From positions 363,612,779-363,676,778 of the forward strand of contig OX336393.1 in the NCBI GenBank assembly GCA_946902985.2: 64,000 nt of DNA. Reading direction: 5' to 3'. Below, piece by piece: positions 1-11,039 of this stretch. Within the stretch, counting starts at the first letter, position 1; every line of letters begins with the position of its first letter. Source of the DNA: Meconema thalassinum (taxonomy: Eukaryota > Arthropoda > Insecta > Orthoptera > Tettigoniidae). The notes under the pieces are model-generated. The model ran no database searches. It was given only the letters and a program-made list of their open reading frames with translations, and had not been told where the DNA came from. The translations under genes were made by a program, and so were the position numbers.

Positions 1-214
1 TGTGACTGCGCATTACGATAATAGATGTAGTGTGACCCGTAATTTTAATATAGTATTAGGAATTTGCATATTGTCTTCAAATATATATTATTTTTGCCTT
101 TATTTAATAACAATTTCAGGAAAGAACATAAAAACCACAAATTTTGTATTTGGTCTGAAGAGGTTAACACAGTTTATTAATCACACCCAACTACATGGAA
201 CTGAATAATATGAT

Positions 215-935
215 AATTATGATGATAATTGTGGTTGCAAGGGGCCTAACACCTACATTATCGGTCCCTAATGGTTTGGGTAATAGTGAAAATGATGAAA
301 TGGTAACTATTGCTACAACTACTAATGTAAACTAAAGATATATCGCTAACTCACATAAGTTACTAAAAGAAGCAACGGAAGAAATAGGAGTAAAGAAATG
401 AAATGCCCTCAACCATCGAATAATGAGGATTGAGGGACTTGGAACGAAGAAGAGCCATGCAAGTTGGAAAGGGAAAGAAAAGAGAGTACGCCCCTAAGTC
501 AGTGGAGAAAAAGAAAAACGGACTCAGCTCAGGAATCCCTCGGAGTGGCCAACTCCCGAGCTCACCAGGCGTGAGCTCTTGAGGGTGTAGCACTATCCAG
601 TGTGCATCATAAGTGGTGGGGCTACACTCACCCTGCCGCCGTTAGGGCCTCGTGCAGAAGGCAGGATATACCATGAAAAGAGAAAGAGGAGGCTTGACCC
701 CTCGAGGAATGAGGGACCGAGGGAAGATAGACTAGGGCGGGAGAATGAAAGACTCCCTAGGTCTCGGATACCATAATACCGTCGGGGTCAGAAGAGAACA
801 AGAGCTTACCAAGACAGGTTGGTAGGAAAGGTGAAAGAGAGGAGACCGACATTGCCGGACCCCGCCGGGCCCCCGTGGTTACCAACCCACGTCCCACTTG
901 TAATGAGCCCATGTGAGGGGGGGGGGGGGGGAATG
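215..935 (+). repeat. Dispersed repeat family B, copy 1
   Basis: This 0.7-kb block matches 14149-14655 in the same orientation. Shared parts include the opening GGTTTGGG(T)NATAGTGAAAATGAT stretch, an AGCTCAGGAATC block and a GTCAGAAGAGAACA-like block. The distal part ends in a G homopolymer (about 917-930) and recurs inverted at 63420-63530. No internal reading frame is conserved between copies, so I treat it as a non-coding repeat of unknown class. Confidence 0.7.
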
Positions 936-997
936 AACTGATCACGATGTCAAAGCCCCTAATTGAAACAACCACCATTCAGACACGAAGCAGTATC

Positions 998-1414
998 AAA
1001 TACGCGTCTTCGGTGGCGTAGTTGGTAGCATGTTGAGCTTCTGTGCTCAAGATCGCGGGTCCAAATACGGCCGAAGTCATCGGATTTTTTAAGAGCGATA
1101 AGAATTCCTCAGTATGCCTTCCTTCGGAGGGGAAGTAAAGCCAGCATGTAAAATAACCTTCTACTTACTACAATTATGTGAAGCTTAATTTGTAGGTTAG
1201 ATTTGATTAACGCTCTATTAATTTCCAACGTTCACCACCAGGCGCTAGTTGTGGTGGCATCTAGTACCCTAGTTCGTGGCCAGGTGTCGCTGACGGTAGC
1301 ATTTGGTAGTAAAAGTAGAAACTATTTGATAATGACCGTCTGAAGTCCTTACCTGAATTACAGATAACACACACTAATACAGCCATCACAATTAACACCG
1401 GTTATCAGACAGAT

Positions 1415-1450
<36 letters not shown>

Positions 1451-1509
1451 TACACGTGTCTATATGACCATGATGTTGCAGCCCCTGAAATTAGAAACGA
1501 CAACAATGG
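998..1509 (+). repeat. tRNA-derived SINE, family A, copy 1
   Basis: The head (from 1006) carries a pol III A-box-like GGCGTAGTTGGTAGCATG and a B-box-like GCGGGTCCAAATACGG. The body matches seven other copies here. The target-site duplication AGCAGTATC lies at 989-997 and 1510-1518. An (AC)n microsatellite at 1418-1449 replaces the usual ACACACCCAAAGT stretch, so the microsatellite grew from SINE sequence. Confidence 0.88.
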
Positions 1510-1518
1510 AGCAGTATC

Positions 1519-2003
1519 GCATAACATGTGATTTAACTTCAAAGCGAGCTTTTAAATTCCATTCGAGTAAAAGTATTTTGACATACATTTTTTTTTTCTG
1601 TTTAATTTATGACAATTTATAAAGATTTACTGAAATTAATATTAAATTAGTCCAAAGTGAGCTGGTTAATTAAAGAGATTGAGTAAACACGACTAATTAA
1701 CAGCGTTTCAAGAACACAAATAGATAGAGCAAACAAGTGAGGGTGAGCCCGGACGAGCACAGCATACATGATGATACCGGAGTATTCTATCCTATCCGTC
1801 CTCGCTACATGTGTACAAAAACCGGAGGGGTTCACATGCGTTCAACGTCTATCAAAGGCACTGTTTACGTGGGCCTTAACCTTGGGATCATAAGTCAAGA
1901 GACGATATTTGTTACCAGGAATCCAAACCACAGGCCGTGACCGTTTACTGGGAAAACTCTCACATGCATTAATCAGGCGGGCCAATGTTATAGATTAATG
2001 GTG
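1519..2003. other. No recognised feature
   Basis: AT-rich in its first part. Short open frames on both strands (for example 1737-1940) overlap each other and show no recognisable domain. Nothing supportable is seen. Confidence 0.6.
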
Positions 2004-2390
2004 CTTGCCACGGTGGGCGAGTGGTTAAGGTATCGGACTACCAACCCCAAGCTTGCAAGTTCGCTCATAGCCATGGTACGTGATTTTTGAAAGGTGACAA
2101 AAATCATGACACGCATGTCATAAGTTTTTGGCCTGTTAAAGAACCCATTTGAATTCTGTGGGCTGTGTTCATAAAGGCAAAATTAATCTCGGGATTTTCC
2201 GCCAACACAAAGTTCTTCCTTTCTCTACTAGATAGCGCTATAGTGTCAAGGAGCTTAGATATCTAACCTCCTTGACTTTCATAGCGCTCCAAGGAACAAA
2301 AAAAATCCACATGCAAACTGCCCTCTGGGTGTCAAATAACAAAGCTTGCATCCGACACCCGAGGCCATATGATATTATATTATAGATTTA
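2004..2390 (+). repeat. tRNA-derived SINE, family C, copy 1
   Basis: The head reads GGTGGGCGAGTGGTTAAGG, typical of an A box of a long-variable-arm (Ser/Leu-like) tRNA, followed by a B-box-like GCAAGTTCGCTC. The body contains the TAGCGCTATAG and AGATATCTAACCTCCTTGA blocks and ends near GAGGCCATATGATATTAT. Inverted copies lie at 13779-14148 and 44082-44455. Confidence 0.85.
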
Positions 2391-2530
2391 TGACACCCGG
2401 TCAATGCATGTGAGATTTTCGAAGTGAAATGCCATGTCCTGTGGTTAGGATTCCACGTAAAAAGGAGGTCCCGTGGCTCATGATCACATCATTAACAGTC
2501 ACGTAAAACTAAAAGCTTCCTTCCTTCCGT
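2391..2530 (+). repeat. SINE family D, 5'-truncated copy 1
   Basis: Begins inside the body at CCCGGTCAATGCATGTGAG and ends at AAGCTTCCTTCCTT. The tRNA-like head seen at 41873 and 60020 is missing. It directly abuts the family C SINE. Confidence 0.8.
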
Positions 2531-2535
2531 CCTTT

Positions 2536-2697
2536 AGATTTATGGCATGTAAAAGAACCTACCACTGCAATTGGTAGTGTGTAGCATAATTTGTAGCTTA
2601 TATATGGCTGCTTAGTCACTATCAAGTTCCAACGTTCCCCGCTAGGTGTTAGTGACAGTAGCATCTGGTAGTCAAAGTTGGAACTACTTGAAATTAA
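2536..2697 (+). repeat. SINE family A, internal fragment
   Basis: From AGATTTATGGCATGTAAAAG to GGAACTACTTGAAATT, matching the middle of the family A SINE. Head and 3' end are absent. Confidence 0.75.
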
Positions 2698-2699
2698 AC

Positions 2700-2845
2700 G
2701 TGTTGGGAGCCCTCGGTCGTTTTATTAAAATACCCTGCTATGGCCATTCGGCTGTAATTCATACATAATTAATCAGGAATCGAACCCGGTTCATCTTGGC
2801 ATGCGACAAGCAGCTTTATCACCATGCCATCGCGCTCCAACAGTT
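2700..2845 (-). repeat. tRNA-derived SINE, family O
   Basis: On the minus strand the block starts GGAGCGCGATGGCATGGTGA (A-box-like) and has a B box GGGTTCGATTCC at about 2790. The only copy of this family noticed in the window. Confidence 0.6.
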
Positions 2846-2861
2846 GTTGTTAAAAATTGAA

Positions 2862-3960
2862 ATTGCCACTTTTCAGTCGGTCAACACAATAAAATTCCAA
2901 TTACTGGGAGATGCGAAAAAGTTTTCACATATTTTTTATGGGCTATAAAAAAGGAAGAAAACTAAGGAATGACTTCTTTCGTTCGTCAAGTGAGCATCAT
3001 CACATCCAAATATAAGACAAAAAGTGACAGTCAGTCTGAAAGACTAGACTTTATATCATTTTAAATGCTACAAATACTGAAAAATGCTAGAAAAGCTGCA
3101 TAATACTTATCTTGCTTTATAATACTTTACCTTGTTTCAAATTACTCGCGAACGGCAAGTGCAAACCAAGGGCAAAGCAAGGTCAAGCGCGCGGGATGCA
3201 GTCACGCTCACCAGAGGGCGCGGGGACGTGCCCCTTCCATCCAGTCTAAAAACACTTATAGTGGGCGATGTATTGAAGATAGAGATATGCTCTGGCGGAC
3301 TTTTTTTTGTAGAACTTTTCATGCTGACCAATTCTTACGCTCATAGTATATTGATATGTTTAACGGTTTGCCCAGCGTAAGCTTAAGAAGCGCACGGACG
3401 CAAAGTTTGTTTTCGATTTTTTCACTGAAATCATTACTGCTTGGCTTCCTTTATTTTCTACAGATTTTTTCCTCTAGATATCCTTTACAGAATGGTGAAA
3501 CCCGCATCAAAATCCATCCAGTGGTTCTCGAGATTACCCGTGACATCCAAGAATTGGGATTTTTGTCTTATACTAACGAAGTAGAGATTGTTGGGGAACA
3601 CATGCACCAAGCAGTACTATGACGTCACACACCTCAGTGCATCTGGGTACATTTCGTCCCGTCACCGTAACGTAACGCCAGACCCCAGCTAAATGACGAA
3701 GTCGACAAGATCATTCAAAATGATAACATTTTGTTTAAAGTGACAATAAACAAACGGTTCCTGACTGAATTTTGTCTCTTATATTGTATCTGATGATGCT
3801 AGCTTGACGAGCGAAACAAGTCATCTAATTAAGCAAATGATGGGGGTTTAGAGAAGTGTGCTTATGTACATCAGATAATTAGGTGGTCAAATATTCGTCA
3901 CTTTCAATCCAATCTGTTTAGGCACTCTTGTGTTGACCGACTAAAGAGCAATTGGTTGAT
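2862..3960. mobile_element. Foldback element N, copy 1 (interrupted)
   Basis: The left end reads CTTTTCAGTCGGTCAACAC (about 2872) and the right end carries its inverse GTGTTGACCGACTAAAGAG (about 3932). Each arm carries a hammerhead-like motif: minus strand 2966-3007 and plus strand 3786-3826. Between the arms sits a separate repeat module (3076-3660). The arms have diverged more than those of the copy at 8442-8916. A target-site duplication was not found. Confidence 0.65.
3076..3660 (+). repeat. Copy of the RTE 5'-leader module plus another tail
   Basis: Positions 3076-3450 match, inverted, the 5' leader of the intact RTE (36400-36740): ACTCGCGAA, CCCCTTCCATCCAGTCTAAA and AGCGTAAGCTTAAGAAGCGC blocks. 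Instead of RTE coding sequence, it continues into a tail with CATCAAAATCCATCCAGTGG and CTCGAGATTACCCG, which also occurs inverted at 11745-11800. Open frames here (3132-3380, 3356-3622) reflect the shared leader, not a gene. Confidence 0.75.
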
Positions 3961-4059
3961 TATAGAGTCATCACTTAAACATGACTCCTAATATTTAAAT
4001 TAACAACGCCATACAAATAAGAAACATGCTGTAACAGGATCGACTACAGTAATACCATA

Positions 4060-5090
4060 AATTTCATATAATCGATTAATATTTCAGTTATCAAATAATC
4101 GATTACTTGAAGCAGGAAATTACATTAATTGCTATCAATAACGATTAATCGATTGTGCTTTTAATCAATTAGTCGATATACTTAGCTCCTTGCACTACGC
4201 TCTCACAGAAGCAAAACAGACATTTAACTTAAGTAATTAAAACATATTGTATCATATATATTCAAATTATGTACTGTACCTTCTTTGTAAAATTATGCTA
4301 AAACGAAGTTAACAAATGTTCCTGTCCAAAATTGTTAACATTTCCACTGTCACTGACTCTTATTTGGTTACTGTTAACATAAACAAGGATGGACACTGTG
4401 TAGCCTATAGTTAGGCAAAACATAACTTACATAGATTTCATTCCTAAATTATGCGTAACTCAAATTAAGGGACGACCTCTCATTTAAACTTCTTATCTCA
4501 TATCTACTACTGGAATCAATTAATCAATTTTTCGTTTAATCTATTATTCGTGGCTTCGGTGGCGTAGTTGGTAGCAAGCTGAGCATCTATGCCCAAGGTC
4601 GTGGGTTCAAACCCAGCCGAAGCCGTCAGATTTTTTAAGAGCGTTAAAAATCCCTCAGTATGCATTCCTTCGGAGGGGAAGTAAAGCCGGCGGTCCCATG
4701 TCATAGATTTATGGCATGAAAAGGAACCTTCCACTAACTACACTTGTGTGAAGCCAAAATTTGTAGGTTAGAATTGATAACCCTCTATTATTTTCAACGT
4801 TCGCCACTGGGTGTGCTGGCTGACTGCGATGCCATCTTATAGCCAATTTCGCAAGTTAGGTGTTGTGGACGGTAGCATTTGGTAGCAAAAGTAGGAACTA
4901 CTTGAAATTATTGTCGTTAGAATTAAAAACAGATAACACACACTAATATCGCCATCACAATTAACGCCAGTTATCAGACAGATTCTACACACACCCCAAG
5001 TACACGGGGCTACATGACCGCGTTGTCAGTGCCCCAACCAATCTATTATTCAGACAGTGTATTATTTGGTTAATCGTTTACTATTAATTT
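4060..5090 (+). mobile_element. AT-rich palindromic element M, copy 1, split by a SINE
   Basis: Both ends contain clusters of TTAATCGATTAA-like palindromes (4070-4180 and about 5060-5085). The inner part matches 22390-22800 in inverse orientation (for example ATAAACAAGGA and CCTCTCATTTAAACTTCTTA blocks). A family A SINE at 4550-5039 splits it, with a perfect 12-bp duplication of element sequence. Probably a non-autonomous DNA transposon; class unknown. Confidence 0.65.
4550..5039 (+). repeat. tRNA-derived SINE, family A, copy 2 (full length)
   Basis: Head GGCTTCGGTGGCGTAGTTGG with B box GGGTTCAAACCC, full body and 3' end. Perfect target-site duplication AATCTATTATTC at 4538-4549 and 5040-5051 proves a discrete insertion into element M. 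This is the best reference copy for the family length (about 490 bp). Confidence 0.95.
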
Positions 5091-6200
5091 CAACATAGCT
5101 CATTACCCGCTCTTATTATAAAGTCCACGTAACTGGAGCAGAGACAGACGTCTGTATTGATGGTCTGAATTGGCATAGGATGATCCCTCACATTAGCTAA
5201 CCACTCTCACATTGAAGACCCCTCACATGATGATGTAAACAACCGCCATTAAATGGAGCATTGGTCCCGGGCAGCGATTACTACTGCAGTCGCGGAAACG
5301 GTTTATTCCACTTAAAGCACCTGCAGCCATCCGGCAGCATTATCCCGCCATAACAGAATCATTTTCTCGCACAATCACCTCCATAAACCAATTTGGGGAC
5401 AAAGCCACGGCTGCCTGGTATATGCCGAGGGGAAACCTAGCGTGTGCCTTAACAAAATATCCTATCGAGTCCCCATTTCTGGCCTCAGGACTTTTACCAG
5501 CTCACATTTCCTGAGTGAGGATTGAATCAAGGAAGAGGAACGTTTTTACAACAATGTTCATTTCATCCGATTTGAATATTGTAAGCGTTCATTATGTTGT
5601 TGCCCTCAGGCTGTCTTCCCCGAGACAAGACGTGTCTTTACACAGTTTTGGTCTATTTCCTCGGCACAAGTCTGTTGTATTAGATTAACGTACAAAATAC
5701 ACACCGCACAAGGGCTTTAAAACTAAATCATCTCTACATCCGGGTTTTTAAATACAATGGTAGGGGACTGGCATGGCCTGAGGATACGGAAAGCGGCGTG
5801 GGGTTGCTGCTCCACGATAGGGTGAGAAGCCATCAGTTTCACTAAGTTGCCAGCCTGCTTGTTTGTTTGTGGTTGGATGCCATGTTCTTCTCCCTCTTTC
5901 TTGTGGTGAAGGAAAATAAAAGACTCACTAAAACACTTTTATTATGAAAATGTTCCCTCCTCAAGAGAAACAATTCCCAAAGTTGGAATTGTAACTGCTT
6001 AAGCGAGACCTGATGACGTAGCTCCAGTCTTCCTAGAATTCTCTTTTATTTACATAGCATTTGTCCAGAGGACTTGATGCCATCAGCAAAACTATATATA
6101 CTGTATGAACAGGATAGCGAGTCAAAAGGAAAGTTACTGGACGTTAGGCCACCAGCAATAAGGGAAATGAATGAGAATTCCACAACCAGAACATGAGTTA
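5091..6200. other. No recognised feature
   Basis: Mixed-composition DNA without a long open frame or a repeat shared with the rest of the window. Possibly unique intergenic or intronic sequence. Confidence 0.55.
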
Positions 6201-6211
6201 AATTGAAGTGC

Positions 6212-6256
<45 letters not shown>

Positions 6257-6484
6257 TAATAATAATAATAATAATAATAAAGTTATTGGATTTACGTCCC
6301 TTTTAATCACTGCGGCTTTTAGATACTCCGGGGTGCCAGAATTTCACCCCGAAGGGGATCTTTAACCTGCCATTAAATCTACTATACTGATTCCTCGTAT
6401 TTGCGCACCCAGCACCAGGATTCTATCCTGCAACCTTAGGCACAGCAGGCGAGAACGTTACCGCTGAGCCACGCAGCCAGTCAT
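6212..6484 (-). repeat. tRNA-derived SINE, family F, copy 1, with (AAT)n tail
   Basis: Read on the minus strand: head CTGCGTGGCTCAGCGGTAAC, B-box-like GGATAGAATCCTGG, body with GATCCCCTTCGGGG, then a 3' tail that is the (AAT)n tract at 6212-6282. Target-site duplication ATTGAAGTGC at 6202-6211 and 6485-6494. Confidence 0.9.
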
Positions 6485-6494
6485 ATTGAAGTGC

Positions 6495-7174
6495 ACTGGA
6501 CGTTATGTCATTAGCACTAATTACCATAACAAACATTTCACAAGCAGAACAGTGTACCATGAGGAAAGGAACGTAATAAAATATATTTTTCACAACACTA
6601 ATTTTAACCCAGACAACAATAATTAATTACATACTGTTGTTATATTCTTCAAATGGATGACGTAAGCAAGGAATAGTAGGAGTATTATTCATGCTGCAAA
6701 ATATGGACCATTTAACTTCTATTTCTTGTTTCTTCCTATGAACTATCTTTTTAACATTTTATTTGATATAGTTATCTCAAACCAATCATCAAGTTGGGTT
6801 TATCAGCAGATGTTAAGTACATATCAGTGGAGTTTAGACACAGGGTACTAAATTTCTGCTGATGAGTCCACTTTGGTACACCAGAGCGATGCATCAAACA
6901 CAGGAAGAACCTAGACGTGGACTGTGGAAGCCAACGTTTCAATCAAAATTGCCTCAATTTTAGGTTTCTGTCATGAGTATGACAAATTCTCAATTGCAAA
7001 TTTCATTAATACAAGGCAATATTTCAAGGTTAGAATTCACACATGCAACAGGTCACGTAATGTTATACCAACATGAGTCCGGAAATGAATATTTATTGAG
7101 ATATCAGCTATGGAAGTAGTTTACATAATATCTTACCAGTACCGTTTATTTTTACATTATTTTTACATTAATCC
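6495..7174. other. No recognised feature
   Basis: AT-rich DNA, no long open frame, no internal repeat seen. Confidence 0.55.
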
Positions 7175-7650
7175 ACCATGTTCAGTATGTTGCACGAGGT
7201 GTTTAAAATGCCCACCCTCTGCCATAATGTAGGCTTATTCTCGTAGTCGTATTGAGGTGCGAACACACCCAAAAATACCTGTGATTATAGGTGTTTATGA
7301 CACCCCTGAACAATTACTGCATGAAGTGTTGCTTCAGCCTACACAGAAATTAAATGCATCATCAAAATTAAATTCCTCCTCACAAAATCACGTCCAACGG
7401 GTTGAAGTCCGGCGAGTATGGTGGCCAAGTAATTGGCCCACCCCCATAGTATCAGCGATTAAGATACCACTCAATCTGGTGTGTGCGGGCAAGACTACTA
7501 AAATGAGCAGGGGCGCCATCGATTTCTATGTCGGATATCTCAATAAATGTTTATTTCTGGACCTATGTTTTTGTAACATTTCTTGACATCTTACATGTGT
7601 ATATTATAAGCCTGAAATATTGCCGTGTATTAATGAATCATCCTGTATAA
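7175..7650 (-). pseudogene. Degenerate Tc1/mariner-superfamily transposon (C-terminal transposase remnant)
   Basis: On the minus strand near 7404-7438 the sequence encodes WPPYSPDFNPLDVIL before a stop, the segment that holds the third catalytic acidic residue of DDE transposases in the DUF4817/mariner-type lineage. Further on (about 7195-7215) comes a GGHFKHLV-like C-terminus. The right edge, around 7640, reads CATCCTGTATAA; its inverse TACAGGATGATTCA resembles the end of such transposons. Frames are broken and the middle is missing, so the copy is dead. Boundaries are approximate. Confidence 0.6.
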
Positions 7651-8220
7651 TTCCAGACTATGAAATTTGCGCATCCGTGAACGTACTTTGCATAGTTGAA
7701 GTGATGAAGACAGGGAAGGGAGTAAAGAGTTTTTCATTACGTGAACTGTGACCCTGTAGTAAATATTCATTATTGGCGAGCTTTCCACCCTCCCCTACAG
7801 GCAATGCAAAACTCTCCGTAATGACTTCAGCCACAGCCAACCGGTGATTAAAACACTACTTTAACATTTTGCAACGGATCACTTTGTTGAAAATATAATT
7901 TGGCATCCTCTCTCGTAACGCCAGCTAGAGCGCCACCCTAACTGGATGGTTGGTTTTTAAAGGTGACGTCACATTCTGCCTGCACCAGGAATTATAGCTT
8001 TCTGTTGCCACTGGATCATAAACTCGATTTTAATCATAGTACTTTAGATTAAATTATATGGCATTCGCTGGAAAATTCAATACGTGTAATATTAGTCGAT
8101 TGAAAATTGAAGTATTTTAAGCCATTTTCCCGGGTTGCCTAGTACTATTATACTGTAGAAAGTCAGGCAACACAAATTTTGCACAGTTAAATTAGGCGGG
8201 AAACAAATATCAATACAAGG
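7651..8220. other. No recognised feature
   Basis: No long open frame and no repeat shared with other parts of the window. Confidence 0.5.
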
Positions 8221-8221
8221 G

Positions 8222-9212
8222 TGGCTTCGGTGGCGTAGTTGGTAGCATGCTGAGCTTCTATGCCCAAGGTCGCGGGTTCAAACCCGGCGGAATTCGTCGG
8301 ATTTTTTAAGTGCGTTAAAAATCCCTCAGTAAGCCTTCCTTTGGTGGGGAAGTAAAGCCGGCGGTCCCATGTCATAGATTTAAGGCATGATAAAGGACCT
8401 TCCACTAATTACAGTTGTGTGAAGCTAAATTATAGGTTAGACATTATGGGGTTTGAAGCCATTTTTCAGTGTTGCCTTGGTCAACAAAAGTTTGGAGCTT
8501 TTCAGTCGGTCAACACGAAGGTACACAAAAGAATTGGGTTATACCCTAGACCTGAAAAAAATAATACATGGGATTAATAAATACACAAGGATGACCAGTT
8601 TTGACCGTCAAGCGATCATCATCAGATCCATTACACTTAGGCTACAAATCTTTGTCTGAAAATACAGGTGAAAATCTTTACAATATTTACAATACATACT
8701 AAATAAGTGTACGTATTGTAAATATTTTCACCTGTATTTTCAGACATAGATAGCCTATGTAGCCTAAGTGTAAAGGATCTGATGATGATCGCTTGACGCT
8801 TAAAACTGGTCATCCTAGTGTATTTATTAATCTCATGTAATTTTCTCAGGATTAGGGCATAACCCAACTCTTTTGGGTACATTCGTGTTGACCGACTGAA
8901 AAGCACCAAACTTTTCTTATAGGTTAGATTTGGCTAGCGCTGTTAGGTTCCAACGTTCGTCGCCAGGAGCCAACTGCGGTGGCATCTAGTAACCAAGTTC
9001 AGTGACTAGTTGGTCGTTGACGGTGGCGTTTGGTAGCAAAGATAGGAACTACTTGAAAATTAAATGTCTGCAGTCATTAGTTCAATTAAAAAAGATAACA
9101 CTCACTAATACAGCCATCACAATTAACACCGGTTATCAGACAGATTCTACTTACAGCCAAAGTACACGGGGCTACATGACCGCGTTTTCGCAGACTCTAA
9201 ACTGAGGAACCA
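8222..9212 (+). repeat. SINE family A, copy 3, split by a foldback element
   Basis: The 5' part (8222-8441) and 3' part (8929-9212) together form one full SINE. The break falls at TTATAGGTTAGA, which is present on both sides (8430-8441 and 8917-8928) as the target-site duplication of the foldback element. The SINE therefore predates the foldback insertion. Confidence 0.92.
8442..8916. mobile_element. Foldback element N, copy 2 (two long inverted arms)
   Basis: A 475-bp insertion with a perfect 12-bp target-site duplication. Two arms of about 200 bp are inverted copies of each other around a short spacer near 8690-8712: CTTTTCAGTCGGTCAACACG at 8496 versus its inverse at 8884-8903. Both arms translate to the same LGYxLxLxK-INKYTRMTS-RQAIIIRS string from opposite strands, a side effect of the symmetry. 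Each arm holds a hammerhead-like motif (minus 8589-8629, plus 8775-8815). No protein is encoded. It could be a non-autonomous Penelope-like retroelement or a foldback DNA element. Confidence 0.85.
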
Positions 9213-9379
9213 ACCAACCGTATATAAAATGTTAAGATTACGTAAGTTAGTAGAAACTTGTGTGACATGTGCAATTTATTGACAGATATTATAGCTCACT
9301 TCTATAGTTGTTGCGTTATTATTGATGTAGTTTAAGTATGTTAACCTGTATGTTCATTCTGAATTTCGTCACAATACTA

Positions 9380-9640
9380 ATTCAATAGAGAGAATTTGCC
9401 TGATAACCTGTGTTATTGTCTGAGTTATTGTGAATACTTGGTTGATGATTACGAAGAAGGCGGCCGTGATCTTAGTTTAGGCATTAGCCCGGAGTGGAGG
9501 TGGGAAACAACGGACAACCACTTGCAGGGTGGCCGAGGTGAAAATCAAACCCAACTCTTCTCAGTTTTTCCTCACGAGCCTGAGTGTTCCCCGTTCCAGC
9601 CCTCAGTCCAGGCGGACCGGTTCCTTATTCTCAGACTCGC
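9380..9640 (-). repeat. SINE family G, copy without head
   Basis: Matches 18513-18810 and 31270-31560 (AACTCTTCTCAGTTTTTCCT, CGAGCCTGAGTGT). Its tRNA-like head, expected at the right end, is missing; the family F SINE starts at the junction. Confidence 0.75.
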
Positions 9641-9850
9641 TGCGTGGCTCAGTGGTAACTTCATCGCCTGCTGATCCCAAGGTTGCAGCCAGCTGGCATC
9701 TGAAGGTGCGCAAATGCGAGGGACCTGTGTCAGTAGATTTACTGGTTCGTTAGAGATCAAGATTAACTGGCCCTTCGAGGCAATTTTACGGCATCCTAAC
9801 GTCTCTAAAAGCCAGAGTAATTTAAAGGGACATAACAATAATTTATTCAC
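9641..9850 (+). repeat. tRNA-derived SINE, family F, copy 2
   Basis: Head CTGCGTGGCTCAGTGGTAAC, then AAGGTTGCAG, GTCAGTAGATTTACTGG and AAAGGGACATAACAATAA. Same family as 6212-6484 but here on the plus strand and more diverged, without a long simple tail. Confidence 0.82.
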
Positions 9851-9954
9851 AGATCGGGTCTTATAATTATCTTGAATTTTATGTAAGTCATGACATCATG
9901 AGGGACAGATTATCTCGCTGTTATGCCCTTTAAAGCAACAATAATTATAATGTT

Positions 9955-10195
9955 ATTAATGCAGCCAATGACAATTCATTTTAATTTCAGTTCGGGGTAA
10001 GGGAAGGGATTTTGGAAGGAAGTTGGCCGTGGACCTTTTGAGAGGATCAGTCCCAGCATTTGCCTGGTGGTGAAAATAGGAAACCACGAAAACCATTTTC
10101 AGGACAGCCGGGGTGGGAATCAATCCCACGCTCTCCCGATGCCAGCGAGGCACGAGGAAGCGCCTTAGCGCTCTCGGCCACCGCAACAATAACTA
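9955..10195 (-). repeat. tRNA-derived SINE, family P (Ser/Leu-like head)
   Basis: On the minus strand from about 10190: GCGGTGGCCGAGAGCGCTAA (A-box region), then a B box GGGATTGATTCCC. The body shares a GGCAAATGCTGGGAC block with families G and H, indicating a shared 3' module joined to different tRNA heads. Confidence 0.7.
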
Positions 10196-11030
10196 GCTAA
10201 CTAACATGACATCATGACAGGCTTGAAATTATTGTAGGCATATCATCTGTATCACAGCTCTAGCTAGAAGTTTTTAAAAGTGTCTGCCACAAAATAGCTA
10301 CATGTCTGTCTGTCTGTCTGTCTGTCTGTATGCATGTATGTATGTATGTACGTATGTAGGTTGCATTACTGAGTTGTGTGTTACAATAATGATACACACA
10401 ATGCCTATGACACTATTGTTTAAAATTGTTCCCTTTTGTGATTAATGATTGTACGCCACTGCGTATCAGTTAAAATGCCAATACGGTTTCATTTGAAACT
10501 ATCCAATTTACTGTCACTCCCATCCGACACATACAACCCATGTTTTAGTATAAATTGATCTAACAGATAGCGTTAATGTTCATTTTCAAACAGTGAATGT
10601 GATGTGATGGACTTACAATATCTCACTGGGCACCTTTCAGGTCTTGTTACATTTATTTACCATGTGTGGATGTACAGTATTACCCGGTAGGAAAAATATC
10701 TCATATATAACGTTTATTTCCAGGAATAATTGAAGGCATGGCCGGGTCGTTCCCAGAAAGTGAAAGTCGAAGGCCTATTCTAGGATGAAATTACCGTAAC
10801 GTCGGTTATCCATATGGGTAGCGTAATCGGAACTTTGTTAATTTTTGGCGTTAATAAATGACTTACCAAATGGGATTCGCAGCGAATGTCGATTGTTAGC
10901 GGATGATTGTGTAATATATCGTTAGATACATGACTCACAAGACATCGCAGCACTTTAAATGACCTGAGCCTGGTGGGCAATTGAAAATAAACAGAAGAAA
11001 ATGTAGTCTCATAAAAATAGGGAAAGGGCG
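10196..11030. other. No recognised gene; (CTGT)n/(GTAT)n microsatellite at 10301-10358
   Basis: Contains one compound microsatellite. The rest has no long plausible frame; the 108-aa minus-strand frame at 10780-11106 is partly antisense to the LINE fragment that follows. Confidence 0.55.
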
Positions 11031-11039
11031 AAGGCAAGA

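Noticed and set aside
1006..1075. Functional tRNA genes at SINE heads
   Set aside because: A and B boxes are present but cloverleaf stems fail and each is followed by a repeated SINE body.
3132..3622. Possible gene with 82- and 88-residue frames, matched near 36.3-36.7 kb
   Set aside because: Similarity is to a non-coding RTE leader repeat, and frames are not consistent among copies.
8453..8909. Two related 68- and 90-residue proteins on opposite strands
   Set aside because: Mirror translations of the inverted arms of a foldback element; neither has a domain.
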